Positions 1 through 7,023 of a DNA stretch of 28,507 bases are shown in pieces (positions within the stretch are counted from its first letter, which is position 1; each line of letters opens with the position of its first letter). The notes under the pieces are model-generated. The model was not told where the DNA came from. It did not search any database and saw only the letters and a list, made by a program, of their open reading frames with translations. The DNA is from an uncultured Bacilli bacterium. Its GTDB lineage: Bacteria > Bacillota_I > Bacilli_A > RF39 > UBA660. The translations under genes and the position numbers were made by a program. The stretch covers positions 1-28,507 of the forward strand of contig CAKPNP010000015.1 in the NCBI GenBank assembly GCA_934169415.1. Direction: 5' to 3'.

Positions 1-45
1 TACATAATAAAATACTTTTTCATACTTACATGTTCTAAATTTCAT
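1..45 (-). CDS. Start of an unidentified gene, cut by the window edge
   Basis: An ATG at 45-43 on the minus strand is preceded by a full AGGAGGTG ribosome binding site (57-50) with a four-base spacer. The frame stays open to the edge and gives 15 residues, MKFRTCKYEKVFYYV. This is too little to identify a family. What makes the start convincing is the ribosome binding site and the conserved leader directly upstream (50-150), which recurs at 13.0 kb. Confidence 0.55.
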   Translation of the reverse strand, partial: MKFRTCKYEKVFYYV

Positions 46-49
46 TTTT

Positions 50-150
50 CACCTCCTACTAGTTATATACGAAAAAAAATTCTAAAATCCTTTTTTTTAG
101 AGCAAATTTTTTTAAAAATTTAAAAAAACAAGAAAAATTAATTTCTTGTT
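50..150 (-). promoter_or_regulatory. Conserved two-hairpin leader element, copy A
   Basis: Read on the minus strand, this block holds hairpin 1 (AACAAGAAA/TTTCTTGTT at 150-127, followed by a T run) and an A/T-rich linker. Hairpin 2 follows (CTCTAAAA, loop AAAAGGA, TTTTAGAA, then seven or more T), then TCGTATATAACTA and the AGGAGG of the edge gene. A second copy lies at 13009-13111. Where hairpin 2 differs between copies, most changes keep the pairing, and the stretch between hairpin 2 and the ribosome binding site is identical. Hairpin 2 looks like an intrinsic terminator just before the ribosome binding site, which suggests an attenuator-type leader. A plain dispersed terminator repeat is the alternative. 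Confidence 0.5.
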
Positions 151-163
151 ATCAAATTTATAA

Positions 164-199
164 CAAAAAAAATATTAAGTTTTAACTTCTTAATATTTT
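164..199 (-). terminator. Intrinsic terminator of the yqfC-recO operon
   Basis: On the minus strand an 11-bp stem (AAAATATTAAG/CTTAATATTTT) is followed by a run of T. It overlaps the recO stop codon at 198-200. Confidence 0.8.
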
Positions 200-932
200 A
201 TACATTTAATTTATTTAAATTATCAATAAATTCTTTACTCTTTAAGTATATACCTGTATATTCTTTATAATACTCACTTATAAACGAATTAATTTCATTT
301 TTAACCTCTTCACTAATTTGTAACTTAGTAATTTTAGATATATCTAAGTAATAAAACATTCTAATTAATTTTATTGTTTTATCACTATATATCTTTTCAT
401 TTTTTAAACATTTGTTACAAACATATCCAGCTGATCGTACTGATATAGTTGCTATAGAGGTTGTATTTCCACATTTACTACAACAATCGATTACTGGGCA
501 TACCCCTAATAAATCTAAGTATTTAAATTCTAATATATTCATAATTACCATAGGATCATACATTGTATTAATTTTAATTAATGAATTAATAAGTAAATCA
601 AATATATCTTTATTTGTTTGTTTTATAATTTGTCCGGTTAAATCTAATATATATGAAGCATAGCTTATTTTTTCTATATCTTTTTTTATATTCTTAAAAT
701 TATCTATTATATCTACGCTTGATAAAATGGATAACTTATTTTCTTTATAATAAACATTAAAATAACCATAAGTTAGTTTATCAGAAGAGCTTCTTAAGTC
801 ACTTTTAAGATTTCTAGCACCCTTAGCAATTACGCTTATAATGCCATATTTTTTAGTTATAATAGATAATAATTTACTTGTTTCAGAATAGTCTTTACAA
901 GATAAAACTATACCTTCTAATTTTTCAATCAT
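198..932 (-). CDS. recO: DNA repair protein RecO
   Basis: RecO works with RecR to load RecA onto SSB-coated single-stranded DNA in gap repair and recombination, and anneals complementary strands. The 244-residue length is normal. The N-terminal half (about 1-80) fits the OB fold, with the family opening [18 protein letters not shown] zinc-binding cluster is visible as C145, C150/C151, C154, C172 and C175. The ATG at 932 overlaps the end of the DUF1653 gene by eight bases, with a GAAGAG-type ribosome binding site inside that gene, so translation is probably coupled. It is the last gene of the operon, directly followed by a terminator. Its place behind era and a yqzL-like gene is the arrangement known from Bacillus. 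Confidence 0.93.
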   Translation of the reverse strand: MIEKLEGIVLSCKDYSETSKLLSIITKKYGIISVIAKGARNLKSDLRSSSDKLTYGYFNVYYKENKLSILSSVDIIDNFKNIKKDIEKISYASYILDLTGQIIKQTNKDIFDLLINSLIKINTMYDPMVIMNILEFKYLDLLGVCPVIDCCSKCGNTTSIATISVRSAGYVCNKCLKNEKIYSDKTIKLIRMFYYLDISKITKLQISEEVKNEINSFISEYYKEYTGIYLKSKEFIDNLNKLNV

Positions 933-1209
933 CTATCTCTTCAAATCTATATTTTTGTTTAATTAATGGATATTTTAAATGATCAACTTCACTTATAAAC
1001 ATATCGTACGGTCTTGCATATATATCAAAATCAACGCCCATTTTACTACTTGTATATAGTGCTCTATATATAACTAATTTTTCTTTTGTTTCAGTATGAG
1101 TTGCAAAACCTAAAACAACATATTTATAAATGTTTTTTAATTTATCTTCTTCATTTAAAGTTTCATATTTAAAATGTTTATAGATTCTCCCTACTTTTAT
1201 TTTTCTCAT
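925..1209 (-). CDS. DUF1653 family protein
   Basis: A 94-residue cytoplasmic protein with the family's core: a GRIYKHFK opening, then [18 protein letters not shown] at about 35-52 and a YDMFISEV segment near 68-75. DUF1653 proteins are small beta-rich proteins of unknown function, found across bacteria. The ATG at 1209 has a strong AAGGAG ribosome binding site that lies inside the preceding yqzL-like gene, and the two genes overlap by 32 bases in different frames. Its own end overlaps recO by eight bases. This tight packing says the three are translated from one message. No function can be deduced from the sequence. Confidence 0.85.
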   Translation of the reverse strand: MRKIKVGRIYKHFKYETLNEEDKLKNIYKYVVLGFATHTETKEKLVIYRALYTSSKMGVDFDIYARPYDMFISEVDHLKYPLIKQKYRFEEIDD

Positions 1210-1285
1210 TTTCTAACTCCTTATATTTCATATAATATTCAACTTTACCAGTACTTTTAAATAATTGCCATAAAATATCTTTCAT
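1178..1285 (-). CDS. yqzL: YqzL-like 35-residue protein
   Basis: A small gene between era and the DUF1653 gene. The ATG at 1285 follows AGGTGATATT. The 35-residue product begins [19 protein letters not shown] and continues with a charged tail. The pattern of an aromatic/hydrophobic start, W-x-L-F-x-x-T-G near 6-13, then a tyrosine and a K/E-rich helix matches the YqzL family. In Bacillus, YqzL is encoded at the same place, between era and recO. Its function is not known. The last 32 bases overlap the DUF1653 gene. The family call rests on remembered family features and on position. Confidence 0.75.
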   Translation of the reverse strand: MKDILWQLFKSTGKVEYYMKYKELENEKNKSRENL

Positions 1286-1332
1286 AATATCACCTATTAA
1301 TATATTGATAATAAATCGATATTTTTATACAG

Positions 1333-2220
1333 CTAATCTAAAAAATCTTTAAATCCTAATTCTTGTAAATATTTTTCTTTATCTCTCCAATTTTTTATTG
1401 TTTTAACATACAATTCTAAAAATATTTTTTTATCAAATATTTTTTCTAATTCAATACGTGATTCTATTCCTATTTGTTTAATCATAGCACCATTTTTACC
1501 TATAATTATTTTTTTTAGTGAATCTCTATCTACTATAACAGCAACATTTAATATAATTTTATCTTTATCTTTTTTTATTTGTTCAACTACACAAGTAACA
1601 GAGTGTGGTACTTCCTCTTTAGTATTATTAAAAACCTTTTCTCTTACTATTTCTGATATTAAAAATTCAGTTCTTTGGTTTGTATATGTTGTATCATCAA
1701 AATAAAAAACATTATCAGGTAAGTATTTTTCTAGTGTATTAATAAGTTCAGATACATTATCTTTTCTTAATGCCGATAAAGGTATTATTTCATTAAAATC
1801 ATATAAATCTTTATATTCATTAATTTTAGGTAATAAATCTTGTTTATTAATCTTATCTATCTTATTTAGTACTAAAATAACTGGTTTATTTTGTTCTTTT
1901 ATTTTATCTAAAATAAACAAATCTCCTTTTCCTAACTCTTCAGTTACATCTACTAAAAATAATATGATATCAACATCATTTATACTATAATAAGCTTGTT
2001 TATTTAAATAATCTCCTAATTTATATTTAGGTTTATGAATACCAGGTGTATCAACAAAAACTATTTGTATATCATCTTTATTATATATGCCTTGTATTAT
2101 ATTTCTTGTAGTTTGAGGTTTATTTGACGTTATTGCAACCTTCTTACCTACTATACTATTTAATAATGTAGATTTTCCTACATTTGGTCGTCCTATTAAA
2201 CTTACAAATCCACTTTTCAT
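1333..2220 (-). CDS. era: GTPase Era
   Basis: Era is an essential GTPase that binds the 3' end of 16S rRNA and acts in 30S subunit maturation. All G motifs are present: GRPNVGKST at 10-18, the PQTTRN switch I around 35-40, DTPG at 57-60, NKID at 119-122 and SAL at 149-151. The C-terminal KH domain shows its GKNG loop at 241-244, and the length of 295 is typical. The ATG at 2220 follows CGAGGTAATT. It lies two bases downstream of ybeY, as in many Firmicutes. The two products both act on 16S rRNA, so the pairing makes functional sense. Confidence 0.97.
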   Translation of the reverse strand: MKSGFVSLIGRPNVGKSTLLNSIVGKKVAITSNKPQTTRNIIQGIYNKDDIQIVFVDTPGIHKPKYKLGDYLNKQAYYSINDVDIILFLVDVTEELGKGDLFILDKIKEQNKPVILVLNKIDKINKQDLLPKINEYKDLYDFNEIIPLSALRKDNVSELINTLEKYLPDNVFYFDDTTYTNQRTEFLISEIVREKVFNNTKEEVPHSVTCVVEQIKKDKDKIILNVAVIVDRDSLKKIIIGKNGAMIKQIGIESRIELEKIFDKKIFLELYVKTIKNWRDKEKYLQELGFKDFLD

Positions 2221-2222
2221 AA

Positions 2223-2660
2223 TTACCTCGTTATCCCAAATTCATTTAGTAAATCTTCTTGTTTTTTAAACATTACCTCTTCGTCTTCTTTTTTCATATG
2301 ATCATAGCCTAACAAATGTAATAATCCATGTATTGATAAAAAAGATAATTCTCTAAGTAGACTATGACCATATTCTATAGCTTGTTCTTTAGCTTTATCA
2401 ATAGATATATATATATCGCCTAATAATCTAATATCGCCACTAATAAAATCTTTATTATCTTCTAAGGCAAAACTAATAACATCAGTTGGTCTATCAACAT
2501 TTCTATATTCTTTATTTAATTTATGAATAAATGTATTATCAGTTATAATTATAGAAAATGAACAGTTTTGTAATGATTCCTTTTCTATAACGAATTTAAT
2601 AAATTCTTCTACTTTTTTTAACTCTAAAATTTCTTCTTTTTCATTAATTATTTCAAACAT
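2223..2660 (-). CDS. ybeY: Endoribonuclease YbeY (16S rRNA maturation)
   Basis: A metal-dependent single-strand endoribonuclease involved in 16S rRNA 3'-end maturation and ribosome quality control. The family's zinc site HGLLHLLGYDH is present, with ligands H111, H115 and H121. The upstream DVISF and GDIYIS segments around 60-85 are also characteristic. The length of 145 is normal. The ATG at 2660 overlaps the end of the VanZ-like gene by eight bases, with its GGGAG ribosome binding site inside that gene. Era follows after two bases. Confidence 0.95.
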   Translation of the reverse strand: MFEIINEKEEILELKKVEEFIKFVIEKESLQNCSFSIIITDNTFIHKLNKEYRNVDRPTDVISFALEDNKDFISGDIRLLGDIYISIDKAKEQAIEYGHSLLRELSFLSIHGLLHLLGYDHMKKEDEEVMFKKQEDLLNEFGITR

Positions 2661-3252
2661 AAATAACTCCCTTCAAATATAAAACTATAAGTATTAAAAT
2701 AATAATTGTTATTATATTATAAAATATATTTTTTTGCAACAAACTATTAAACTTAATATGGCTTGATAAGTAAAATAATATATACCCTGCTAAGCCACCT
2801 ATTACATTTAATATTATATCATCAATATCAAATACTCGTCCAATTAAACTTTGAGTAACTTCTATAGTAAGTGATACTATAAAAGTTAAAATTGCTGTAA
2901 TAATTGGTTTTTTTATTTTTATAAAATATGATATAAAAAAGCCATAAGGAATAAAAAGTATCATATTTCCTAAAACATTTTTAATAAATAGCTTACTTCC
3001 AATTTTATATCTAAGCATTTCCTTAAAAGGCGTAAAATTAGAAGTCGACCATGAAACATCTGAAAATGTAACGACTCTAAATAAACATAATATATATAAA
3101 ATAAATCCAAATGAAATTACTTCTTTATATAATATGAACTGTTTTTTATTAAAATATAAATATGTTATTCTTAATGATATTAATATAACACTAAATATCA
3201 ATATCATCGGCCATATATCTTCAAATATATCTATGATTGTACCTCTAAACAT
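2653..3252 (-). CDS. VanZ-like membrane protein
   Basis: A 199-residue integral membrane protein with about five hydrophobic segments. The core carries VanZ-family features: an N-F-T-P-F-K-E motif near 70-77, KNVLGNMILFIPYGFF, an E-V-T-Q-S segment, and DIDDIILNVIGGLAGY in the last third. VanZ family members are known for low-level teicoplanin resistance, but most have no defined role. The gene abuts yqfD directly (TAA immediately followed by ATG, with the ribosome binding site inside yqfD) and overlaps ybeY. It occupies the place where phoH and the HD-hydrolase gene yqfF are normally found. A general role at the cell envelope is all that can be inferred. Confidence 0.85.
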   Translation of the reverse strand: MFRGTIIDIFEDIWPMILIFSVILISLRITYLYFNKKQFILYKEVISFGFILYILCLFRVVTFSDVSWSTSNFTPFKEMLRYKIGSKLFIKNVLGNMILFIPYGFFISYFIKIKKPIITAILTFIVSLTIEVTQSLIGRVFDIDDIILNVIGGLAGYILFYLSSHIKFNSLLQKNIFYNIITIIILILIVLYLKGVIYV

Positions 3253-4419
3253 TTATTCACCTTCTATTATTTCGTAATCTGTAATATCCTCAAATACAGT
3301 AAAGAATATATCTACTATTACTTTATTATCATTAGTAGTTGTTTTTAATACTTTATAATCCATTATGTATTCATCACTTTTTAAAGTTAATTTAACTTTA
3401 TCTATTGCCTTATCTATAGCTTTATTTATAGCCTCTTCATTAGTTAATAATTCTTCTATATTAATAACTTCATTTTGTTTTTGTAAATTAAAACTTATAG
3501 GTAGATAATTACTAGAAAGTATAACTTTTTCGTCATACGTTTTTTCTTTAAAAGGATTTTTTGTAAATTCTATATTTTTGTTAAACAATTTTAAAGTAAA
3601 AACATTTTTATAATTATTTGTTTTTTTAGTTTCTATATATACATATGGATACTCCACAGATACATTATACCACACTTCCCCGTATATTTTACCTAAAGCA
3701 CTTACAGTATCCATAAGATTTTCATTTAAATAAATATTACCAGATATTACAACTTCACCTTTATTAACATATGTATCAATATCTTTTACTACATTTCCAT
3801 TTTGAGCAATTATTTTTTTTAGTACTGCTCCCTTTTTTGCTATTACATTTTGCTTACTATTTACTGTTTTATTATCAGGTATAATACGTTCCTGTAATTT
3901 AACTATATATTTAGTTCCAACACGAGTTATTTCAATCCATTCTAACTTATCTTTATATTTGTCTAAAATAGATTTTTTAATATTTTCAACTTCATCATAT
4001 GTTTTTACAAATTTATATTTTTTTATATCATAATTCTCTAACTCTTTTTCTATCATAGTTCTTACATCTTTTTTATTATAAACTACTTCTATATCAAATA
4101 TAACATTGCTTAAGATAAGTATAACAAATAAAGAAAAAAATAAGAAAATTAATACATACTTATATTTATTAGTTACCTTTTTTATTTTTAATGAGCCATA
4201 TTCTTCTATTTTATTTATTTTATATATACTTTTTAATTCTATTACTTTATCATAATCTTTTTTATATATTATTATAGAAACTGAACTTGGTTTATAATCT
4301 GATATATTTAATATTTCAATTTTATTAAAATTTAATCTTTTAATAAATCTTTCTACATTTTTCCCCTTAATATTTATTTTTATCTTACCTTTTAATTTAT
4401 ATAACAAGTCATTATTCAA
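3253..4419 (-). CDS. yqfD: Sporulation protein YqfD
   Basis: A 388-residue protein made of an N-terminal cytoplasmic part (1-86), one transmembrane helix (about 87-108) and a long extracytoplasmic part with an RTMIEKELENY-like segment. This is the known layout of YqfD, a SigE-controlled mother-cell protein of endospore formers that is related to the SpoIV stage proteins and whose biochemical role is unsettled. The start is TTG at 4419, behind AGGTGATATT; no ATG fits better. It follows yqfC by four bases. The pair yqfC-yqfD is a conserved sporulation unit, which strengthens both calls. Confidence 0.9.
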   Translation of the reverse strand: MNNDLLYKLKGKIKINIKGKNVERFIKRLNFNKIEILNISDYKPSSVSIIIYKKDYDKVIELKSIYKINKIEEYGSLKIKKVTNKYKYVLIFLFFSLFVILILSNVIFDIEVVYNKKDVRTMIEKELENYDIKKYKFVKTYDEVENIKKSILDKYKDKLEWIEITRVGTKYIVKLQERIIPDNKTVNSKQNVIAKKGAVLKKIIAQNGNVVKDIDTYVNKGEVVISGNIYLNENLMDTVSALGKIYGEVWYNVSVEYPYVYIETKKTNNYKNVFTLKLFNKNIEFTKNPFKEKTYDEKVILSSNYLPISFNLQKQNEVINIEELLTNEEAINKAIDKAIDKVKLTLKSDEYIMDYKVLKTTTNDNKVIVDIFFTVFEDITDYEIIEGE

Positions 4420-4423
4420 AATA

Positions 4424-4663
4424 TCACCTAAATTCTATTTTTGTAATATTACCTACTATTAAAATCTCACTTATTAGAAGTTTTGACACAACTAAATTAT
4501 CTCCAACAACTAAAATTGTTTTGTTTTCACTTTTTAAAATTATTTTATTATTATCGAAACTTATAATTTGGCCATAATTAATAACATCTACTTTGTTATC
4601 TAAATAAATAACTTTTAAATCATTTTCCATGATATAATTTCTAGCATCTTTAAATAAATTCAT
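4424..4663 (-). CDS. yqfC: Sporulation protein YqfC
   Basis: A 79-residue protein with the YabP/YqfC-type pattern: an N-terminal helix, then short beta strands with N-Y-G-Q-I-I-S-F near 29-36, a VVGDNLVVSKL stretch near 52-62 and a final I-L-I-V-G-x-I-x-x-I-E-F strand. Proteins of this family are mother-cell sporulation proteins and occur next to yqfD. The ATG at 4663 follows AGGTGGAACT. The gene is the first of an eight-gene operon and has a SigE-type promoter directly upstream (4679-4708), in line with SigE control of the Bacillus orthologue. Confidence 0.9.
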   Translation of the reverse strand: MNLFKDARNYIMENDLKVIYLDNKVDVINYGQIISFDNNKIILKSENKTILVVGDNLVVSKLLISEILIVGNITKIEFR

Positions 4664-4678
4664 AGTTCCACCTATATA

Positions 4679-4708
4679 AATTTATGTTTATAGATTAAAG
4701 AATTTGAC
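4679..4708 (-). promoter_or_regulatory. Probable SigE-type promoter of yqfC
   Basis: On the minus strand GTCAAATT (4708-4701) and CATAAATT (4686-4679) are separated by 14 bases. Each box differs from the recalled Bacillus SigE consensus (about G-K-CATATT and CATACAHT) at one position. The Bacillus yqfC-yqfD pair is transcribed by SigE, so position and sequence agree. Confidence 0.6.
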
Positions 4709-4731
4709 TTTTTTTATTAAAATGATATAAT
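4704..4731 (+). promoter_or_regulatory. SigA-type promoter of the 49-residue gene
   Basis: TTGACT (4704-4709), a 16-base spacer and TATAAT (4726-4731), with the extended -10 TGA just before it. Its -35 box overlaps the SigE-type -35 box on the opposite strand. Confidence 0.75.
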
Positions 4732-4754
4732 AAGTACCACTTAAGGGGGATATT

Positions 4755-4904
4755 ATGATAGAAAGAAATTTAGAAATAGATACTGCAATAATACTAGCAG
4801 TTAATAAGTATGATATGAATAATGTAGATAAAAAAGAAAATGATACAGAAGATTACATATTAATTGATGATCCAATTAATCGAATAAAAGATTTTAAATA
4901 CTAA
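4755..4904 (+). CDS. Unknown 49-residue acidic protein
   Basis: A small gene with all the signals of a real one: a SigA-type promoter 23 bases upstream, a strong AAGGGGGA ribosome binding site, the ATG at 4755 and a terminator right after the TAA. The product begins MIERNLEIDTAIILAVNKYD and continues with an acidic, asparagine-rich middle and an IDDPINRIKDFKY end. There is no signal peptide, membrane helix or cysteine. I do not recognise a family. It is divergent from yqfC and convergent with the 470-residue sigma-like gene. Its position between a sporulation operon and sigma genes is suggestive only. Confidence 0.65.
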   Translation: MIERNLEIDTAIILAVNKYDMNNVDKKENDTEDYILIDDPINRIKDFKY

Positions 4905-4905
4905 C

Positions 4906-4932
4906 AAAAAATAGTTCAAATTGAACTATTTT
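4906..4932. terminator. Bidirectional terminator
   Basis: AAAAAATAGTTC, a five-base loop, then GAACTATTTTTTT. With an A run on one side and a T run on the other it can end both the 49-residue gene (plus) and the sigma-like gene (minus). The stop codon of the latter (4926-4928) lies inside the stem. Confidence 0.8.
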
Positions 4933-6338
4933 TTTAATCTTTTACTAATTTTATTAATATAATTAGGATTCATACCACATCTCATAGCTATTTCTATATT
5001 TGAATAATTATTTTTACTATTTTCTCTATCAATAAGTAACTCTAAAGCATACTCTCTTCTAAAAGAAATAGGTGATTTATCTCCAACTAAATTTTTTCTA
5101 AATTCCATTATATATGAATCATCTTTAGAAGTTGTATAATCAAGTAAACCAAGAACATACTTACTTCTTCTAATCTTAGAAAGTGCTCTTTGTAATAAAT
5201 ATTCTACTCTAGATATAGACATATTTTTGATAAGTGATATATCATTTAAAGTTTTATTATTTTTAAATCTATACTCAATTAGTTCTTTTTCTTCTTTAGT
5301 TAATTTTGAATTTTCTAAAACCATTTTCATTAATTTTTTAAACTCTTTATTAATAATTTCATCTTCTACATTTATTTTAGAAAATAAACCTTCATCTAAA
5401 TATTCATCATTATAAAAGTCTAGGCTAAGCACTGGCTCTGATAACATTAAAAGTTCATCTATTTTTGAGATATCACAATTAATAGTTAACGAAAGTTCTT
5501 TACTAGTTGGATAATGTCCATTATTAATATAAAATTTATTGATTATATTTTTTAAATGTTTAATTTCATTTTGCTTATAAACAGGTATTCTTATTAAATT
5601 GGATTTATACTTTAAAAATATAAGTATCGATTGTTTTATCCACCATGAGGCATAAGTTGAAAACTTAAAATTTTTATTATAATCAAATTTTTCTAGTGCT
5701 TTAATTAAACCAATATTCCCCTCTTCTATAATATCTGAAAAATCAAAATCTGCAGTTTCTATCAAGCCATAATATGTTTTTGCTATATAAATTACTAATT
5801 TTAAATTTGATTTAATTAATAATTCTCTTGCACTTTTATCTCCATTTTTATACTTTGCAAATAAATCACGTTCTATAGTTTTATCAAAAGTATCCAAGAA
5901 ATCGCCTTGATATATTGGACAATTATCAGAAACATCTACATCATAATCTTTAACTATTTCTATATTATTAAATACACAGTAAAGTTCTATTAAATTAACA
6001 ATATGTTTATTATTAATTAGTAAACTAACATTATTTTGAATGACAACATCCATATTTTCATCTACAAACTTTTTAATTAAAATATTTACCTTATTATTAT
6101 TTAATATTTCTTCATACATATTTATATTTGTAAAATACCTATTTAAAAAATAAGATATTTTAAGTATTTCGTTAATTGAATCATTATTAATATCCAGTGT
6201 TTTATTAAAATATAAATGCATAATATCACTACTTTTTAATAACTCGCCTTTAATATAATTATCAATATTTTTTTGAAATGAAACATCACTATTTGATACC
6301 TTTTTTATCTTATCACCTAAAAACGAATAGTCCAACAT
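4926..6338 (-). CDS. Large sigma-70-family protein with extra N- and C-terminal domains
   Basis: A 470-residue protein with a sigma-70 core. Region 2 lies at about 160-252 and is well kept (IIEEGNIGLIKALEKFDY, then FSTYASWWIKQSI, the RpoD-type pattern for promoter melting). Region 3 lies around 255-310 and a region 4-like segment at 345-392, ending in RALSKIRRSKY. The region 4 helix-turn-helix is weaker than in RpoD: the usual T-R-E-R-I-R-Q-I-E is replaced by I-S-R-V-E-Y-L-L. Before the core are some 155 residues with no recognisable family, and after it some 75 residues ending in a helix-turn-helix-like stretch (430-470). A housekeeping RpoD would carry region 1.2 before region 2, which I cannot see here. 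The ATG at 6338 has a GGGGG ribosome binding site and lies 16 bases after the preceding sigma gene, so the two are probably one operon. Confidence 0.75.
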   Translation of the reverse strand: MLDYSFLGDKIKKVSNSDVSFQKNIDNYIKGELLKSSDIMHLYFNKTLDINNDSINEILKISYFLNRYFTNINMYEEILNNNKVNILIKKFVDENMDVVIQNNVSLLINNKHIVNLIELYCVFNNIEIVKDYDVDVSDNCPIYQGDFLDTFDKTIERDLFAKYKNGDKSARELLIKSNLKLVIYIAKTYYGLIETADFDFSDIIEEGNIGLIKALEKFDYNKNFKFSTYASWWIKQSILIFLKYKSNLIRIPVYKQNEIKHLKNIINKFYINNGHYPTSKELSLTINCDISKIDELLMLSEPVLSLDFYNDEYLDEGLFSKINVEDEIINKEFKKLMKMVLENSKLTKEEKELIEYRFKNNKTLNDISLIKNMSISRVEYLLQRALSKIRRSKYVLGLLDYTTSKDDSYIMEFRKNLVGDKSPISFRREYALELLIDRENSKNNYSNIEIAMRCGMNPNYINKISKRLKK

Positions 6339-6354
6339 AAAACCCCCAACTAAT

Positions 6355-6960
6355 TTATTGTTTTTTATTAATTTTTTTTATAAAATCTTCCAAAGAATCT
6401 GACTTTGTAATTTTATTTTTTATTTTTTGAAGTACATTTGATATCAATTTTAAAAATGCCAACTTGCTCATATTAAAATTTTCTGATTCCTGATTATATG
6501 AATAATTATATAATCCATAATATGAACTCATAGCATCTATTTCTTCTAAAGATAATGAGTCCATTATGCATAAAAAATTGTCTACAGAAATTTCAGATAA
6601 TTTATTTTTTGAAGCTCTACGCACATTACTACACTTTATATTTTTTCTTCGTATATTTATTAATATTTCATTATTAATACAAGTTTTTGCATATGTTAAA
6701 AAAGAAATTTCCTCACTAAAATCATAAGTATCAACTGCCTTTATTAAACCAATGCTACCAATACTTAATAATTCTTCTAATTCATAACCATCTTTATAAT
6801 AATTCTTAGCAACACTTATAACTAACGCTACATTAGCTCTTATTATATTATATCTTGCATTTAAATTACCATTTTTATATTTTTCAAAACTTTTTTTCAA
6901 TTCTTTTTCACTCATTATTTTTATATCACTTACATAAAAAATTTCTAAACAATTTGACAT
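6355..6960 (-). CDS. SigE/SigK-like sigma factor with degenerate region 4
   Basis: A 201-residue paralogue of the next two genes. Region 2 is clear: LLSIGSIGLIKAVDTYDF at 64-81, then FLTYAKTCINNEILINIRRKN at about 87-107, the SigE/SigK pattern. After residue 108 the likeness falls away. The region 4 helix-turn-helix seen in its neighbours (QKEIANILGISQS and the like) is replaced by a serine/asparagine-rich stretch (150-170). Only a helix with VLQKIKNKI and the shared tail SLEDFIKKI remain. If made, it may bind core polymerase and the -10 region but is unlikely to read a -35 box. The ATG at 6960 follows CGAGGTAAAAT. It is upstream of and close to the 470-residue sigma gene. Confidence 0.8.
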   Translation of the reverse strand: MSNCLEIFYVSDIKIMSEKELKKSFEKYKNGNLNARYNIIRANVALVISVAKNYYKDGYELEELLSIGSIGLIKAVDTYDFSEEISFLTYAKTCINNEILINIRRKNIKCSNVRRASKNKLSEISVDNFLCIMDSLSLEEIDAMSSYYGLYNYSYNQESENFNMSKLAFLKLISNVLQKIKNKITKSDSLEDFIKKINKKQ

Positions 6961-6985
6961 ATTTTACCTCGAAAAATTATTATTT

Positions 6986-7014
6986 ATTGTATAGATAAAA
7001 ACTTTTTTATCTTA
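6986..7014 (-). promoter_or_regulatory. Possible SigE-type promoter with overlapping inverted repeat
   Basis: On the minus strand TAAGATA (7014-7008), a 14-base spacer and TATACAAT (6993-6986), one base from the SigE -10 consensus. The -35 match is only fair. An inverted repeat (GTATAAGATAAAAA/TTTTTATCTATAC, 6989-7017) spans both boxes. It lacks a T run on the minus strand and so is not a clear terminator. If the promoter is real, this sigma gene pair would be SigE-dependent, as sigK is in Bacillus. Confidence 0.35.
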
Positions 7015-7023
7015 TACTTCACC

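Noticed and set aside
412..663. Plus-strand open frame of 83 codons
   Set aside because: Lies antisense inside recO, has no ribosome binding site, and the composition follows from recO codons.
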